Both the position numbers and the translations under genes were made by a program. From NCBI RefSeq assembly GCF_025833875.1, contig NZ_JAOYOD010000001.1:496001-560000 (forward strand): a stretch of DNA of 64,000 nt, read 5' to 3'. This document shows positions 24,998-35,012 of this stretch, piece after piece (the stretch's first letter is position 1; every line of letters begins with the position of its first letter). This stretch comes from Reichenbachiella ulvae (GTDB taxonomy: Bacteria > Bacteroidota > Bacteroidia > Cytophagales > Cyclobacteriaceae). The notes under the pieces are model-generated. The model was given only the letters and a program-made list of their open reading frames with translations. It searched no databases and was not told the origin of the DNA.

Positions 24998-27838
24998 ATG
25001 AAATGGATAGTGGGGATGATCATTTACTTGTCCTCAGCATTTCTGTGTGCAGCCCAGCATTCAGAACTGGCTTTCAAACGCTTTACAACAGACGATGGCC
25101 TTTCTCAAATCACCATATTGGCATTGCATCAAGACGAAAATGGTTTTCTGTGGATCGCAACGAAAAACGGTCTCAATGTCTTTGATGGTTATGAATTCAA
25201 GCATTTTTTTCATGATCCATGGGATAGTACGACCTTAAGTCATAACCATATTGAGGCCATTGAGCCAGGACTCGATAATCAATTATGGGTTGGTACTAAT
25301 AATGGTTTATGTCGCCTTGATTTAGAAACTGAAACTTTCAAGCGTTACTCTATTAGTAGCGATACTGATGAGGACTGGCAAGTGGTCGATGTGGAGATGG
25401 ATCAGGAGGGTAATGTTTGGGTAGCGTCTCGAAATGGTTTGTTTTTGAAACCTCAGGGAAAAGAAAAACTTCTTCAAATAAGCCCTGATACTGTTTCAGG
25501 AGAATATAAGGACGTTTTTCGAGTGTACACAGGTCGGAATGGCAGAGTTTTTATGGGAGGACGTGACGGACTGTATATGGTTCAAAAGGTCAATTCTGCT
25601 TATGGTCTTGTAGAAATCCCGCTTGAAGATGAGGGTGTGCAGGCATCTTATATTCAATCCTTTCATCAAACAGATGATTCAACTCTATGGATTGGTAGTC
25701 TCTCTAGACTGTGGCATTATGAGATTGAATCGGGCAAGATAGAGTCATTTGATCATGCCTATATGGATGAAAATGATCAGAAATTGAGCTTTGATTGTAA
25801 GTTAATACTCAATGGGGTGGATGGGAACCTTTGGCTCAATGGATACAGTGGAGCTTTTGTATTCGACCCTATAAAAAAACAGTTTGTTGATAGAATTCAT
25901 CATGAAACTGGCAATCCATTCAGCCTTTCGGATAATTCGATTCATTCTGCACTAGCAACTAAGGAAGGCGGGCTATGGATAGGTACTTATTCAGGAGGGC
26001 TTAATTATTATTCACCCTATTTAAAATCATTTGAGCTCCATAAGCATGCGCCTCAAAAAAGAAGCAGCCTTAATTCTAATATCCTCAATGACTTTGTCGA
26101 AGGGCCAGATGGCAAGATCTACATAGGCAGTAGTAGAGGAGGACTCAATGTCTGGGATGTGGAGAATGACCAATATGAGCATCATATCACGGATCTCAAT
26201 ATCAGGCATATGCTTTTGGACGAAGAGGGGATTTTGTGGATGGGTACACTTTTTAATGGGGTGGTGAAATATGATACTAAAAACCAAACCTTTTTTCATT
26301 ATTTGAATGAAAAACCTGAGGCATTGGAGGGTATGACATTGACAACAGGAGCCGCTCTTATAAAAGATCAAAAAGGAGACTTGTGGGCGGCCAACTGGAA
26401 TGCTTTTTATCACTATGATACTGAAAGAGATACTTTTGAAAGGTATGCATATGAAATAGGTCCTACCTGGAAGGATAGAACCATCCGGTCGGTTCTGAGA
26501 ATAGGGAATCAACTTTGGATGGGTAGCATGGATGGTATTCATGTATTTGATACAGAAACCAGACGGTTTGTCAAATGGTACAGGCATGATAGTAAGGATA
26601 GGGCTTCATTGCCTAACGATGTGGTCACTAGTATGATACAGGATGATTTTGGTACTATCTGGGTTGCAACGTATGGTGGGCTAAGTCATTTTAACCCCCA
26701 ATCTGATACTTTTACCAACTATGACATAAAAGACGGATTGCCTTCAAATATGGTGCTTTGTCTCCTAATAGATGAAGAAAATAAAGTTTGGCTCAGTACA
26801 TCAAATGGACTCGCTAAGTTTGATCCCCATACCAGAAGCATCAAAGTTTTTGATGAGTCGAATAATTTACAAAGTAGCACTTTTCGAGCAGGGGCGTGTT
26901 ATGCTTGTCAGTCCGGTGAATTCCTTTTTGGTGGAATCAATGGCTTCAATAAATTTGATCCATTGGATTTGGTAGAGGATACTACTTCCTTAAAAGCTGT
27001 ATTGACTGATTTGTATCTATTTAATAAGAAAATTGAGCCAGGAAAGAATGCGGTGATCAAAAAGAAGTTACAATACCTTGATACATTGGTATTGCAGCAT
27101 GATCAAAATGTGCTTTCGATTGGCTTTACAGCCGCAGATTTTTTCGATCAGGGTAAAACTAGATTTGCCTATCGAATGAAAGGGTTCGATGAAAAATGGA
27201 ATAAAGTAGGTAACAATAGAATGGCTACTTATACCAATTTATCGCCGGGTTATTATATGTTCGAGGTGTTGGTCGCTAATGCGAACCTTCCATATTATGA
27301 AAAAAGCACAAACATAATACTGAAAATAGTACCTCCATTTTGGGCTACAACTTGGTTCAGGGTGTTGGTAGCTGTGTTGTTAGTCCTTTTGGTTATCTCT
27401 ATTCATAGCTTTAGAGTTGAATCTCTGGTCAAGCAGGGGAAGAAAATGGATCTTTTGGTTAAAGAACGCACTGCTATAATCGATCAGCAAAACCAGAAGC
27501 TGATGGAGCAAAATCTAACTTTGCAGCAGGCCGAGGAGGAAGTCCGTACAGCCAATGAACTCCTGCAGGTGGCGAATTCTAATCTTGAATTTCAAGTGGC
27601 TAAGAGAACAGAAAAGTTGGATCGTCATATGAACCAATTGAAAGAATATGCTTTTCTAAATTCGCATAAGGTTCGTTCTCCCTTGGTTCGGATATTGGGT
27701 TTGGTTGGACTTTATAAATCGGGTAAATTGAGCCAAAAAGAACTCAACGAAATCAATAAGCACATCGAAGAGTCGGCTTATGAGTTGGATGAAATCACCA
27801 GAAAGATCAACGAGGAGTTAGACGATCCCAAAACTTAA
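24998..27838 (+). CDS. Regulator-propeller sensor ending in a kinase-like DHp helix pair, no ATPase domain
   Basis: About 946 residues. The ATG at 24998 begins a clean signal peptide (MKWIVGMIIYLSS...CAAQ). A GTG at 24968 would add ten polar residues. Reg_prop blades fill about residues 25-670 (LWIGTNNG, VWVASRNG, LWMGTLFNG, IWVATYGG). Then come Y_Y_Y (MKGFDEKWNKVG, ATYTNLSPGYYMFEVLV), one membrane helix near residue 800, and a long coiled coil. The end is FLNSHKVRSPLVRILGL, an H-box-like segment near residue 890, with its second helix. The stop comes before any N, G1 or G2 box. It may regulate another kinase or need one in trans. The DUF1080 gene follows after 31 bases. Confidence 0.83.
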   Translation: MKWIVGMIIYLSSAFLCAAQHSELAFKRFTTDDGLSQITILALHQDENGFLWIATKNGLNVFDGYEFKHFFHDPWDSTTLSHNHIEAIEPGLDNQLWVGTNNGLCRLDLETETFKRYSISSDTDEDWQVVDVEMDQEGNVWVASRNGLFLKPQGKEKLLQISPDTVSGEYKDVFRVYTGRNGRVFMGGRDGLYMVQKVNSAYGLVEIPLEDEGVQASYIQSFHQTDDSTLWIGSLSRLWHYEIESGKIESFDHAYMDENDQKLSFDCKLILNGVDGNLWLNGYSGAFVFDPIKKQFVDRIHHETGNPFSLSDNSIHSALATKEGGLWIGTYSGGLNYYSPYLKSFELHKHAPQKRSSLNSNILNDFVEGPDGKIYIGSSRGGLNVWDVENDQYEHHITDLNIRHMLLDEEGILWMGTLFNGVVKYDTKNQTFFHYLNEKPEALEGMTLTTGAALIKDQKGDLWAANWNAFYHYDTERDTFERYAYEIGPTWKDRTIRSVLRIGNQLWMGSMDGIHVFDTETRRFVKWYRHDSKDRASLPNDVVTSMIQDDFGTIWVATYGGLSHFNPQSDTFTNYDIKDGLPSNMVLCLLIDEENKVWLSTSNGLAKFDPHTRSIKVFDESNNLQSSTFRAGACYACQSGEFLFGGINGFNKFDPLDLVEDTTSLKAVLTDLYLFNKKIEPGKNAVIKKKLQYLDTLVLQHDQNVLSIGFTAADFFDQGKTRFAYRMKGFDEKWNKVGNNRMATYTNLSPGYYMFEVLVANANLPYYEKSTNIILKIVPPFWATTWFRVLVAVLLVLLVISIHSFRVESLVKQGKKMDLLVKERTAIIDQQNQKLMEQNLTLQQAEEEVRTANELLQVANSNLEFQVAKRTEKLDRHMNQLKEYAFLNSHKVRSPLVRILGLVGLYKSGKLSQKELNEINKHIEESAYELDEITRKINEELDDPKT

Positions 27839-27869
27839 ATTGATTTCTAAATAGGATCAAATAATAATT

Positions 27870-28772
27870 ATGAATAAAGAAGTCATTGGTTTAATCTTAC
27901 TGCTTTGTTTTGCTTTTTCCTGTCAAGCACCAGATTCAAATACTGCCACGATGGTGGATGAATCGTGGGACAACTTACTGGATCCGGATTTGTCTCAGTG
28001 GGATAATTATTTGAGCTATCAATTCGAAGAAGGCTATGATGGTTCTATTCCCGTAGATTCTCTTGGCAATGAATTGTCGCCTATCGGAACCAATAAAAAT
28101 GATGAATATCAGGTGTTTCGTACGATCGAAAAAGAAGGTGAAACTTTGCTTTATGTCACAGGTGAATACTATGGTTGTGTCATTTCGAAGGCATCCTACC
28201 GTAATTATCATTTCAAGTTGAAGGTGAAGTGGGGAGAGAAGAAATGGACCCCAAGAGAGAATCTCTTAAAGGATACGGGGATTCTTTATCATTCTATAGG
28301 TCCAATGGGAGCGGAGTATTGGCGTTCGTGGATGCTATCTCAAGAGTTTCAAATCATGGAGGGGCACATGGGAGACTATTGGTCGCAGGCCAGCTCGGCT
28401 ATCGATATACGTGCTTATCCTCCTGAGTACATCATGAGTCCTGTGGCAGATGTCAGTCAGCCGTTTTTGCCTCTCGGGACTGGCGAAGAGGTGGATGGAT
28501 ATTGTATGCGCAGTGCCAATTATGAACATCCAGTTGGAGAATGGAATACGCTGGAGTTGATCTGTTTTGAAGGTAAAAGCCTTCATATTGTCAACGGAGA
28601 AGTAGTGATGGTTTTGCAGAATTCCAGATATGTGGAAGGAGGAAAAGAGAGTCCTTTGATTGAAGGTAAGATACAATTGCAAAGTGAAGCTTCGGAAGTC
28701 TACTATAAGGATATTTTGATTCGGGAATTGGATTTGCTGCCAGAGCAATATGCTCAGTATTTTCGATCTTAA
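27870..28772 (+). CDS. DUF1080 lipoprotein (3-keto-disaccharide hydrolase-like)
   Basis: 300 residues. A lipoprotein signal ends at FAFSC near residue 18. The body matches DUF1080, a concanavalin-like beta-sandwich: LDPDLSQWDNYL, YHFKLKVKWGEKKW, DTGILYHSIGP, EFQIMEGHMGDYW, then the strand-rich C-terminus (GKIQLQSEASEVYYKDILIREL). Members of this fold include 3-keto-glycoside hydrolases and glycan-binding proteins. Lipidation suggests a periplasmic or surface location. It is 31 bases behind the propeller sensor and probably cotranscribed, but I cannot say which sugar it acts on. Confidence 0.83.
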   Translation: MNKEVIGLILLLCFAFSCQAPDSNTATMVDESWDNLLDPDLSQWDNYLSYQFEEGYDGSIPVDSLGNELSPIGTNKNDEYQVFRTIEKEGETLLYVTGEYYGCVISKASYRNYHFKLKVKWGEKKWTPRENLLKDTGILYHSIGPMGAEYWRSWMLSQEFQIMEGHMGDYWSQASSAIDIRAYPPEYIMSPVADVSQPFLPLGTGEEVDGYCMRSANYEHPVGEWNTLELICFEGKSLHIVNGEVVMVLQNSRYVEGGKESPLIEGKIQLQSEASEVYYKDILIRELDLLPEQYAQYFRS

Positions 28773-28840
28773 GAGAAATCTCATTCTGCTTGCGTGAGGC
28801 ATGATATTTGATTTGGTTTGCTCATTCAAATTTTAGATCG

Positions 28841-29155
28841 ATGAAAAGAACGTTGTTGGTATTGTTAGTGGGAGTATTATGGATGGTTTCTGCTACCGAC
28901 ATTGTAGCTCAGGATAAAAAGAAAGATTCGGAATGGGCAGAGGTGAAGAAAGATATCTCAAAGGCCACAAAAAAGGTGTCCAAGGAGACTAAGAAAACCT
29001 ATAAGAAGGTAGAGAAAGAGGTGAAACCTGCTTGGCGCAAAACCAAGAAAGAAGTAAAAAAGGGTGCCAAGAAAGCTGAAAAAGAAGTCAAAGCATTGAT
29101 GGGGCGTCTAAGAGAAAAAAATCATCAAAGAAAGAATAAGTCTATTTGGGTCTAG
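28841..29155 (+). CDS. Small exported lysine-rich protein
   Basis: 104 residues from the ATG at 28841. An in-frame ATG at 28808 would put a polar stretch ahead of the signal peptide. A signal sequence (RTLLVLLVGVLWMVSATDIVAQ) is followed by about 75 residues that are very rich in Lys and Glu (KKDISKATKKVSKETKKTYK and similar), with Thr/Val/Ala between the charges, as in histone-H1-like or amphipathic helical repeats. No family recognised. It could bind DNA, lipopolysaccharide or other polyanions outside the cytoplasm, but that is speculation. Its stop directly abuts the stop of the convergent kinase gene. Confidence 0.65.
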   Translation: MKRTLLVLLVGVLWMVSATDIVAQDKKKDSEWAEVKKDISKATKKVSKETKKTYKKVEKEVKPAWRKTKKEVKKGAKKAEKEVKALMGRLREKNHQRKNKSIWV

Positions 29156-32100
29156 TCATTGACTCATCACTATCTGAATTTTCTGAGTGAGCTCATCTAC
29201 TGTATAAGGTTTGGGTAGGCTTTCAGCAAAACCGTAGTTTTCGAAATTTGCCATTGCAGAGTCCGACGTATACCCACTCGAAGCTATCACTTTTGCTTTT
29301 GGATCAATCTCTAATATTTCCTTTATCGTTTCCTGACCACCCTTTCCACCAGGTATAGTCAAATCCATGATTATCAGGTCAAAAGGTTTTAGCTTCTGAG
29401 CTTTAATATAAGAATCAATAGCCTCGTCCCCGTCTTTCGCTGTTTCCACGCTATGTCCTAATATAGAAAGTGTCCGATTCATTGCTTTTCTGATCATGGC
29501 GTTGTCTTCCATGAGAAGAATATTTAGAGATTCTGTTTCATTTTTTTTATTGCATTCGACTTCTATTGGTCTTTGATTCATTTCTATTTGAGCTGCAGGT
29601 AATGTAATGAAAAAAGTAGTTCCCTTATTGTTCGATTCTACATCAATGGTTCCTTTGTGCTGATTGATAATGCTATGCGCTACGGATAGTCCTAGCCCGT
29701 GGCCCCCTTCTTTGGTCGTAAAATAAGGGTTGAATATTTTTTCCAGGTTTTCACTGGCAATACCACAGCCTTCATCTTGAAAGGAAAGTTTAATCATTTT
29801 GGGCTCCTTATCGTTTCGGCTTTCTAAATTTCCAGCACTTATGTAAAGTTTACCGCCGCGGGGCATGGCATGCATCGCATTGATGGTAAGGTTCGCAATC
29901 ACCTGGACAATTTGACCCTTATCCGCCAGGATAGGCCATAGGTTTTTCTCGAAATTAAACAAGGCTTGAACCTTACTGCCACGCAAATTGAAATTGACGG
30001 TGTCTTTTACCAATTTTTGGGTCTCTACAGTTTCTATGATAGGGCTACCTCCTTTTGAGAAAGTGAGTAGTTGTCCTGTTAAATATTTGGCCTCTTGCAG
30101 GGCTCTTTGCGTCTCTTCCATTGATTGATAATATCGATGGGTCGAATCAATGTCCATTTTAATCCACTCAATGTTGCTTTGAACTCCAGTCAGGATGTTG
30201 TTGAAATCGTGGGCAATCCCACCAGCGATGGTGCCAAGTTCGTCGAGCTTTTGCATACGCTGAATTTCTTTTTCAGCCTTCATTTGACTAGTGATATCGG
30301 TGTGGGTACCAAACATCATCAGAGGTTTGCCTTCTGGTGTCCATGAGATGATTTTACCCTTATCCCAGATCCAGATAGTTTCACCGCTTTTACTCAGCAT
30401 TCGGCACTCCATTTCATAAAATTCAGTTTCGCCATTGAAATGCTGATCTAGTAAGCGATTGCTCCTTTCCAGGTCTTCAGGATGTACATTTTTAAGCCAG
30501 GTTTCTATGGAAATGGGCTCGAGTTCTTCCAATTCATACCCGAGAATATTGGCCCATCTTTTATTGATAGTAAGGTGGCCCGTCTGTACATTCCATTCCC
30601 ATGTGCCGACATTGGTGGCTTCAATGACCGATGAAAGTCTCCTCGATTTATCAGCCAGTTTTTTTTCTGTTTTGATTTGCTCCGAAATATCCAAAACGAT
30701 CACATCCAAGTTAATGATATTGTTTTGACGGGTGTCTGGTGTGCCACGACCATTGAGCCATTTTTGTTTTCCACTAGGTGTGTTGAGTCTCCAGTTGTGA
30801 TTGAAGAATGTGTTGTTTTCTATAGAAAACAGAATAGCTTCTCGGAGACCATGAATATCCTCCGGTTCAATCAATTCGCTGTATTTGGACAAATCATTGA
30901 GTGCCTCATGATTTGGGATTTCTGTCAATGATTCAGACTGTTCACTTAAGAACAGAAGTTGCATTTCTTCTGTTTTTAGGTTGATCTCCAATTTGAATAA
31001 AGCTCCGGGAACATTGTTGGTGATTCTAGATAGTAGTTCTTTATGCTCCTTGATGGCCTTTTCTGCTTGTTTTCTTTCTGTTATTATTTGTTGGATGCCT
31101 ATGAATTGGAATAACTGATTTTGATCATTGAAGATCGGGGTAATTGAAAGTTCGATCCAATATTCTTCTCCGGTTTTAGTATAGTTGATGATCTCTTGTG
31201 TGAATGGTTTTTTGCTTTTGATTCCATCCTTAATCGCTTGAACATGTTCAGGAGAGGTGTTTTCTCCTTGAAGCAATTCTCCTGGTTTTTTACCAATAAC
31301 CTCTTCTAATTCGTAACCTGTCAATCGGGTAAAAGACTCATTGACCCATTGTATTTTTTGATTTGCACTGGTGATAATCACACAATTTTGCACCTGACTT
31401 GCCACCAGAGAAAGTCGTTTGTTTTCGATTTCAGCTCTTTTGCGCTCGTCGATGTCCTGAAATAGACCGTAGATGTTTACTACTTTACCATTTTCAGTGA
31501 TGGGGATCCCGATGGACCTGACCCATTTAAGATTGTTTTTATAAGTGACAATTTCTACTTCTATGTCGTAGCTAGTTCCCTCTGCGATAGCTTCTTCAAA
31601 TACCTTTGATATCAAATCTCTGGAGTATCCCTCTTTGTAAAAGTTGATGGCGGTTTCTACATTGGGTTGAAAACCCACGGGGACTTCATGGATTTTTCTT
31701 GTCATTCCACTCCAATAAAGAGACATATTAGTCAAACCTACCTCCCAGTGACCAATTTTTGCTGCTTCATTCGAACCTTTCAGTAGTCTATAGGCCTTCA
31801 TCAATTCTTCTTTGGCCTCTGTTAAATCCTTCAAATGAAGTTTTTGATTGGTGATGTTCCTTACACTACCAAATAGAGAAGAAAGTTGTTTGTCTGCCGT
31901 GGAAAAGAGAGCAAGGCATTTTTCTTCTATCCAGATGTAATAACCTTTTTTGTGTTTGATCCTATATTCGAATACTTCTCCCTGGCCAGAGGTTTCAAAG
32001 GCTTTGCGTTGTTTCTCGATTCTTAGTCTGTCCTCCTCATGTATGATATTCGAAAAGGGGTAATGTGTTTTGAAATAGTCTCTCGTATAGCCAGTTATTT

Positions 32101-33469
32101 GCTCGAATGCACCAAACAGCCACTTAACTGATTTGCTGCCGTCAGGTAGAACCTCTATCGCAAAAGCAAAATCAGTAGCAATATCTGATATGATTTTGAA
32201 CCTTTCTTCTGAGGCTTTTTTCTCTGAGATATCTTCTAAGATGGCGATGGAATGGGTAATCTCACCGTTGTTGTCCTTTTCTGCTGATGCACTTAATAGG
32301 GTGGTAACTATACGTCCGTCCTTGGCTATGAATTCATATTCAATGTCTTTGATATGGCCTTGTTTGAAAAAGAGAGGTAGAGCAGTATTGATAGCATAGT
32401 CCTTAGATTTTTTAGTGAAGAAATCATAGGATTTTTTTCCTATTACTTCCTCACGACTATAGCCTAGGGTTTCCAACCATTTGTTATTGACATTGATCAA
32501 TTCACCTTGAGTATTGATAGAATGCATCATGACAGTAGAGTTGTTGTACAAACTCTCGAATCTCTTCTTTGTAGCCATCATGTGGCCATTAGCAAAGGCA
32601 TTAGAAAGAATATTCGATATGGCCATGAGCTGAACTTCTTCATCTGCTGTCCACTTTCTGAGCGAGCAACTTTCTATACTTATTACCCCATTGAGGTTAT
32701 CACCTCTAACTATTTGACAATCTAATTTGGATTTGATCTTATGATCCTGAAGGTAGTATGGATGAAGTTTTGAAGTGGCCGGGTGAAGATTGGTCTGATG
32801 AGCTGAAATGATCTTCTCAGATAAAACATGAGTGAAGTATTCAGGGAAGTCGGCCTTCAAGATTTTTAGGCCCTTGCGTGTTTTTTGTTCTTTGGAAAAA
32901 ACTTCATGAGTACACTCCAAAACCTTGTCTCCCTCATGCATGTCCCAATAGCTGACACATTCTACCTCATAGTAGTTCTTTAATGCGATCAGAAAGTATT
33001 TGATGAAGCCATTTTGACTTGAGATTTCGATGGTACTCAGATCTGACAGAAAGAGAATGATGTCTTGAAATTCGGTGTTTTTCTTGGCTTTTTTCTTGTC
33101 TTCAGTGATATTCCTGGCTACAGAATATATTTTTCTGTTTTTTTCATCGATGGCTCCAACCCATTCTAGCCAGACATATTCTCCGTTTTTACATTTATAC
33201 CTGTTCTGGAATTTATCAACACTCGTTCTTTCGATGGCTATTCTCTGTGTTTCTTCACTAGTCCTATTGAGATCATCTGGATGGATGAAATTAATATAGG
33301 GCTGACTTGTTAGTTCCTCTCTGGAATACCCTAGTGTTTCCACCCATTTTTGGTTGACCTCTAATAAGTATCCGTCAAAACTGGCAATAGATAAAAGGTC
33401 ATGAGAAAGCTCGAAAAGTTTTTGAAACTGGTATTCAATATGGCTGGATTCCTTTTCGTGCATGGTCAA
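29156..33469 (-). CDS. Hybrid histidine kinase with seven PAS-type sensors, GAF and receiver
   Basis: 1437 residues, no membrane helix, so a cytosolic sensor. Order: PAS (about 12-120), GAF (about 125-290), PAS (305-415), PAS (420-540), PAS-fold (555-680), PAS (690-805), PAS-like (810-935), PAS (945-1065). The H-box is LGTIAGGIAHDFNNILTG near 1083, the NtrB/HDFNN type. ATPase boxes are NLTINAMHAMP, FQDEGCGIA and GGHGLGLSVAHSI. The C-terminal receiver (about 1318-1437) has LLMEDNA, phospho-acceptor Asp in IIMDLTIPGGKGG, the SS of IASSGYT and the Lys in LPKPYT. It likely relays phosphate to its own receiver and then to an unlinked protein. The signals are unknown. Confidence 0.9.
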   Translation of the reverse strand: MTMHEKESSHIEYQFQKLFELSHDLLSIASFDGYLLEVNQKWVETLGYSREELTSQPYINFIHPDDLNRTSEETQRIAIERTSVDKFQNRYKCKNGEYVWLEWVGAIDEKNRKIYSVARNITEDKKKAKKNTEFQDIILFLSDLSTIEISSQNGFIKYFLIALKNYYEVECVSYWDMHEGDKVLECTHEVFSKEQKTRKGLKILKADFPEYFTHVLSEKIISAHQTNLHPATSKLHPYYLQDHKIKSKLDCQIVRGDNLNGVISIESCSLRKWTADEEVQLMAISNILSNAFANGHMMATKKRFESLYNNSTVMMHSINTQGELINVNNKWLETLGYSREEVIGKKSYDFFTKKSKDYAINTALPLFFKQGHIKDIEYEFIAKDGRIVTTLLSASAEKDNNGEITHSIAILEDISEKKASEERFKIISDIATDFAFAIEVLPDGSKSVKWLFGAFEQITGYTRDYFKTHYPFSNIIHEEDRLRIEKQRKAFETSGQGEVFEYRIKHKKGYYIWIEEKCLALFSTADKQLSSLFGSVRNITNQKLHLKDLTEAKEELMKAYRLLKGSNEAAKIGHWEVGLTNMSLYWSGMTRKIHEVPVGFQPNVETAINFYKEGYSRDLISKVFEEAIAEGTSYDIEVEIVTYKNNLKWVRSIGIPITENGKVVNIYGLFQDIDERKRAEIENKRLSLVASQVQNCVIITSANQKIQWVNESFTRLTGYELEEVIGKKPGELLQGENTSPEHVQAIKDGIKSKKPFTQEIINYTKTGEEYWIELSITPIFNDQNQLFQFIGIQQIITERKQAEKAIKEHKELLSRITNNVPGALFKLEINLKTEEMQLLFLSEQSESLTEIPNHEALNDLSKYSELIEPEDIHGLREAILFSIENNTFFNHNWRLNTPSGKQKWLNGRGTPDTRQNNIINLDVIVLDISEQIKTEKKLADKSRRLSSVIEATNVGTWEWNVQTGHLTINKRWANILGYELEELEPISIETWLKNVHPEDLERSNRLLDQHFNGETEFYEMECRMLSKSGETIWIWDKGKIISWTPEGKPLMMFGTHTDITSQMKAEKEIQRMQKLDELGTIAGGIAHDFNNILTGVQSNIEWIKMDIDSTHRYYQSMEETQRALQEAKYLTGQLLTFSKGGSPIIETVETQKLVKDTVNFNLRGSKVQALFNFEKNLWPILADKGQIVQVIANLTINAMHAMPRGGKLYISAGNLESRNDKEPKMIKLSFQDEGCGIASENLEKIFNPYFTTKEGGHGLGLSVAHSIINQHKGTIDVESNNKGTTFFITLPAAQIEMNQRPIEVECNKKNETESLNILLMEDNAMIRKAMNRTLSILGHSVETAKDGDEAIDSYIKAQKLKPFDLIIMDLTIPGGKGGQETIKEILEIDPKAKVIASSGYTSDSAMANFENYGFAESLPKPYTVDELTQKIQIVMSQ

Positions 33470-33623
33470 GTGGTTAGTCGTTTAATTAGTTTGATTGACT
33501 CTATAGTGATCAAACCTTTAAGACGCTTCTATAAAACTACGTTTTTTTATCTTCTTTTGTATTTAAAAATAAGATGACTTTACTCAGAGTTTTGGATTTA
33601 ATTATTTGACGAGTAGGCTAAAA

Positions 33624-33660
33624 CAAAAAAAGCATCCCGAAGACGAGATGCTTTAATTTT
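33624..33660 (-). terminator. Terminator of pgk
   Basis: AAAGCATC (33629-33636) pairs with GATGCTTT (33647-33654), with CG/CG inside the loop. An A-run lies on the left (T-tract on the minus strand). A T-run on the right makes it potentially bidirectional. Confidence 0.75.
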
Positions 33661-33677
33661 TTGATAGCTTTTGAGAT

Positions 33678-34865
33678 TTAGCTCTGTAGAGCTGCGACAC
33701 CAGGAAGTGTTTTGCCTTCCATGTACTCTAGCAATGCACCCCCACCTGTAGATACGTAAGATACTTTGTCTCCATAACCCAGGTTGTTGATAGCTGATGC
33801 CGAGTCACCACCACCGATCAATGAGAATCCGTCATTGTCAGTTGCTTTCACTACTGCCTCTGCGATGGCCTCAGTGCCTTTTGCAAAGGTTGGGAATTCG
33901 AATACGCCCATAGGTCCATTCCAAAGTACCGTCTTAGAGTTAGCTACTACCTCTTCGAAAAGTTTAACAGTTTCTGGTCCAATGTCCAGACCTTCCCAGC
34001 CATCAGGAATTTCGCCACGTCCTACGATTTGCGTATTCGCATCGTTATTAAAGTCGTCTGCGATCGTGTTGTCAATTGGCAAGTAGAGCTTCACGCCTTT
34101 CTCTTCTGCTTTTTTAACCAATTCTTTGGTCAACTCCATTTTGTCATCTTCGCAAAGTGAGTTGCCAATCTTGCCACCATTTGCCTTAGAGAAGGTGTAT
34201 GACATACCGCCACCGATGATCAGGTTGTCTACCTTGTCTAGCAATTTTTCGATGATCATGATTTTGTCAGAAACTTTCGCTCCACCCATGATCGCTGTGA
34301 ATGGACGAGTCGGGTTATTCAATACTTTCTCAGCATTGTCCAGCTCTGCCTGCATCACATATCCACATACTTTGTCAGTGAAGAATTTAGCCACGATAGT
34401 GGTCGAAGCATGTGCTCTGTGAGCCGTGCCGAAGGCGTCGTTCACATAGACATCACCCAGTTTAGATAGCTTCTCAGCGAATGCTTCGTCACCTTTGGTT
34501 TCTTCTTTGTAGAATCTCAGGTTATTTAGAAGCAATACTTCGCCAGGCTTCAATCCTGCCGCCAGATCAGTAGCGTCCTGACCTACACAGTCCTCTGCAA
34601 ATTTTACCTCGGTACCGAATCTTTCAGAAAGTTCTTTCACCAGGTGCTTCAACGAGAATTTTTCCTCAGGTCCCTCTTTTGGTCTACCCAGGTGGCTCAT
34701 CAGGATGGCTGATCCACCGTCAGAAAGAATCTTCTTGATGGTAGGAGTAGCTGCTTTGATACGTGTGAAATCGGTGATTTCGAATTTGTCATTCAACGGT
34801 ACGTTGAAGTCGACTCTCACCAAGGCTTTTTTGCCTTCAAAATTGTATTGGTCTAAGGTTATCAT
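33678..34865 (-). CDS. pgk: Phosphoglycerate kinase
   Basis: 395 residues, standard length. Transfers phosphate from 1,3-bisphosphoglycerate to ADP in glycolysis. Signature RVDFNVPLN near residue 17, [17 protein letters not shown] with substrate-binding Arg and His, [28 protein letters not shown], the [10 protein letters not shown] nucleotide loop, GPMGVFEF, and the C-terminal [13 protein letters not shown] and [15 protein letters not shown] ribosome-binding box lies just upstream of the ATG. It is separated from tsaC by 147 bases holding a small GCTGAAA/TTTCAGC palindrome (34947-34969), so it probably has its own promoter. Confidence 0.96.
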   Translation of the reverse strand: MITLDQYNFEGKKALVRVDFNVPLNDKFEITDFTRIKAATPTIKKILSDGGSAILMSHLGRPKEGPEEKFSLKHLVKELSERFGTEVKFAEDCVGQDATDLAAGLKPGEVLLLNNLRFYKEETKGDEAFAEKLSKLGDVYVNDAFGTAHRAHASTTIVAKFFTDKVCGYVMQAELDNAEKVLNNPTRPFTAIMGGAKVSDKIMIIEKLLDKVDNLIIGGGMSYTFSKANGGKIGNSLCEDDKMELTKELVKKAEEKGVKLYLPIDNTIADDFNNDANTQIVGRGEIPDGWEGLDIGPETVKLFEEVVANSKTVLWNGPMGVFEFPTFAKGTEAIAEAVVKATDNDGFSLIGGGDSASAINNLGYGDKVSYVSTGGGALLEYMEGKTLPGVAALQS

Positions 34866-35012
34866 CTCCTTTTAAGATTTAAATATTTAGCCAGCGCCTT
34901 ATTGTTCGCTTGGCTGTTTGATTTTAATTTCTAATGCTCATTATGTGCTGAAACTATAATTATTTCAGCTAAAAAAAGAACCAGATCTGGGTGCATGTTG
35001 GGCGTCTAATGA

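Noticed and set aside
26027..26587. 186-residue minus-strand frame opposite the propeller sensor
   Set aside because: The plus-strand frame encodes clear Reg_prop blades. The antisense frame has low-complexity character and no motif.
34947..34969. GCTGAAA/TTTCAGC palindrome upstream of pgk considered as a terminator of tsaC
   Set aside because: On the minus strand the T-run precedes the hairpin instead of following it, so it cannot act as an intrinsic terminator. The 7-bp arms are too short to call an operator.
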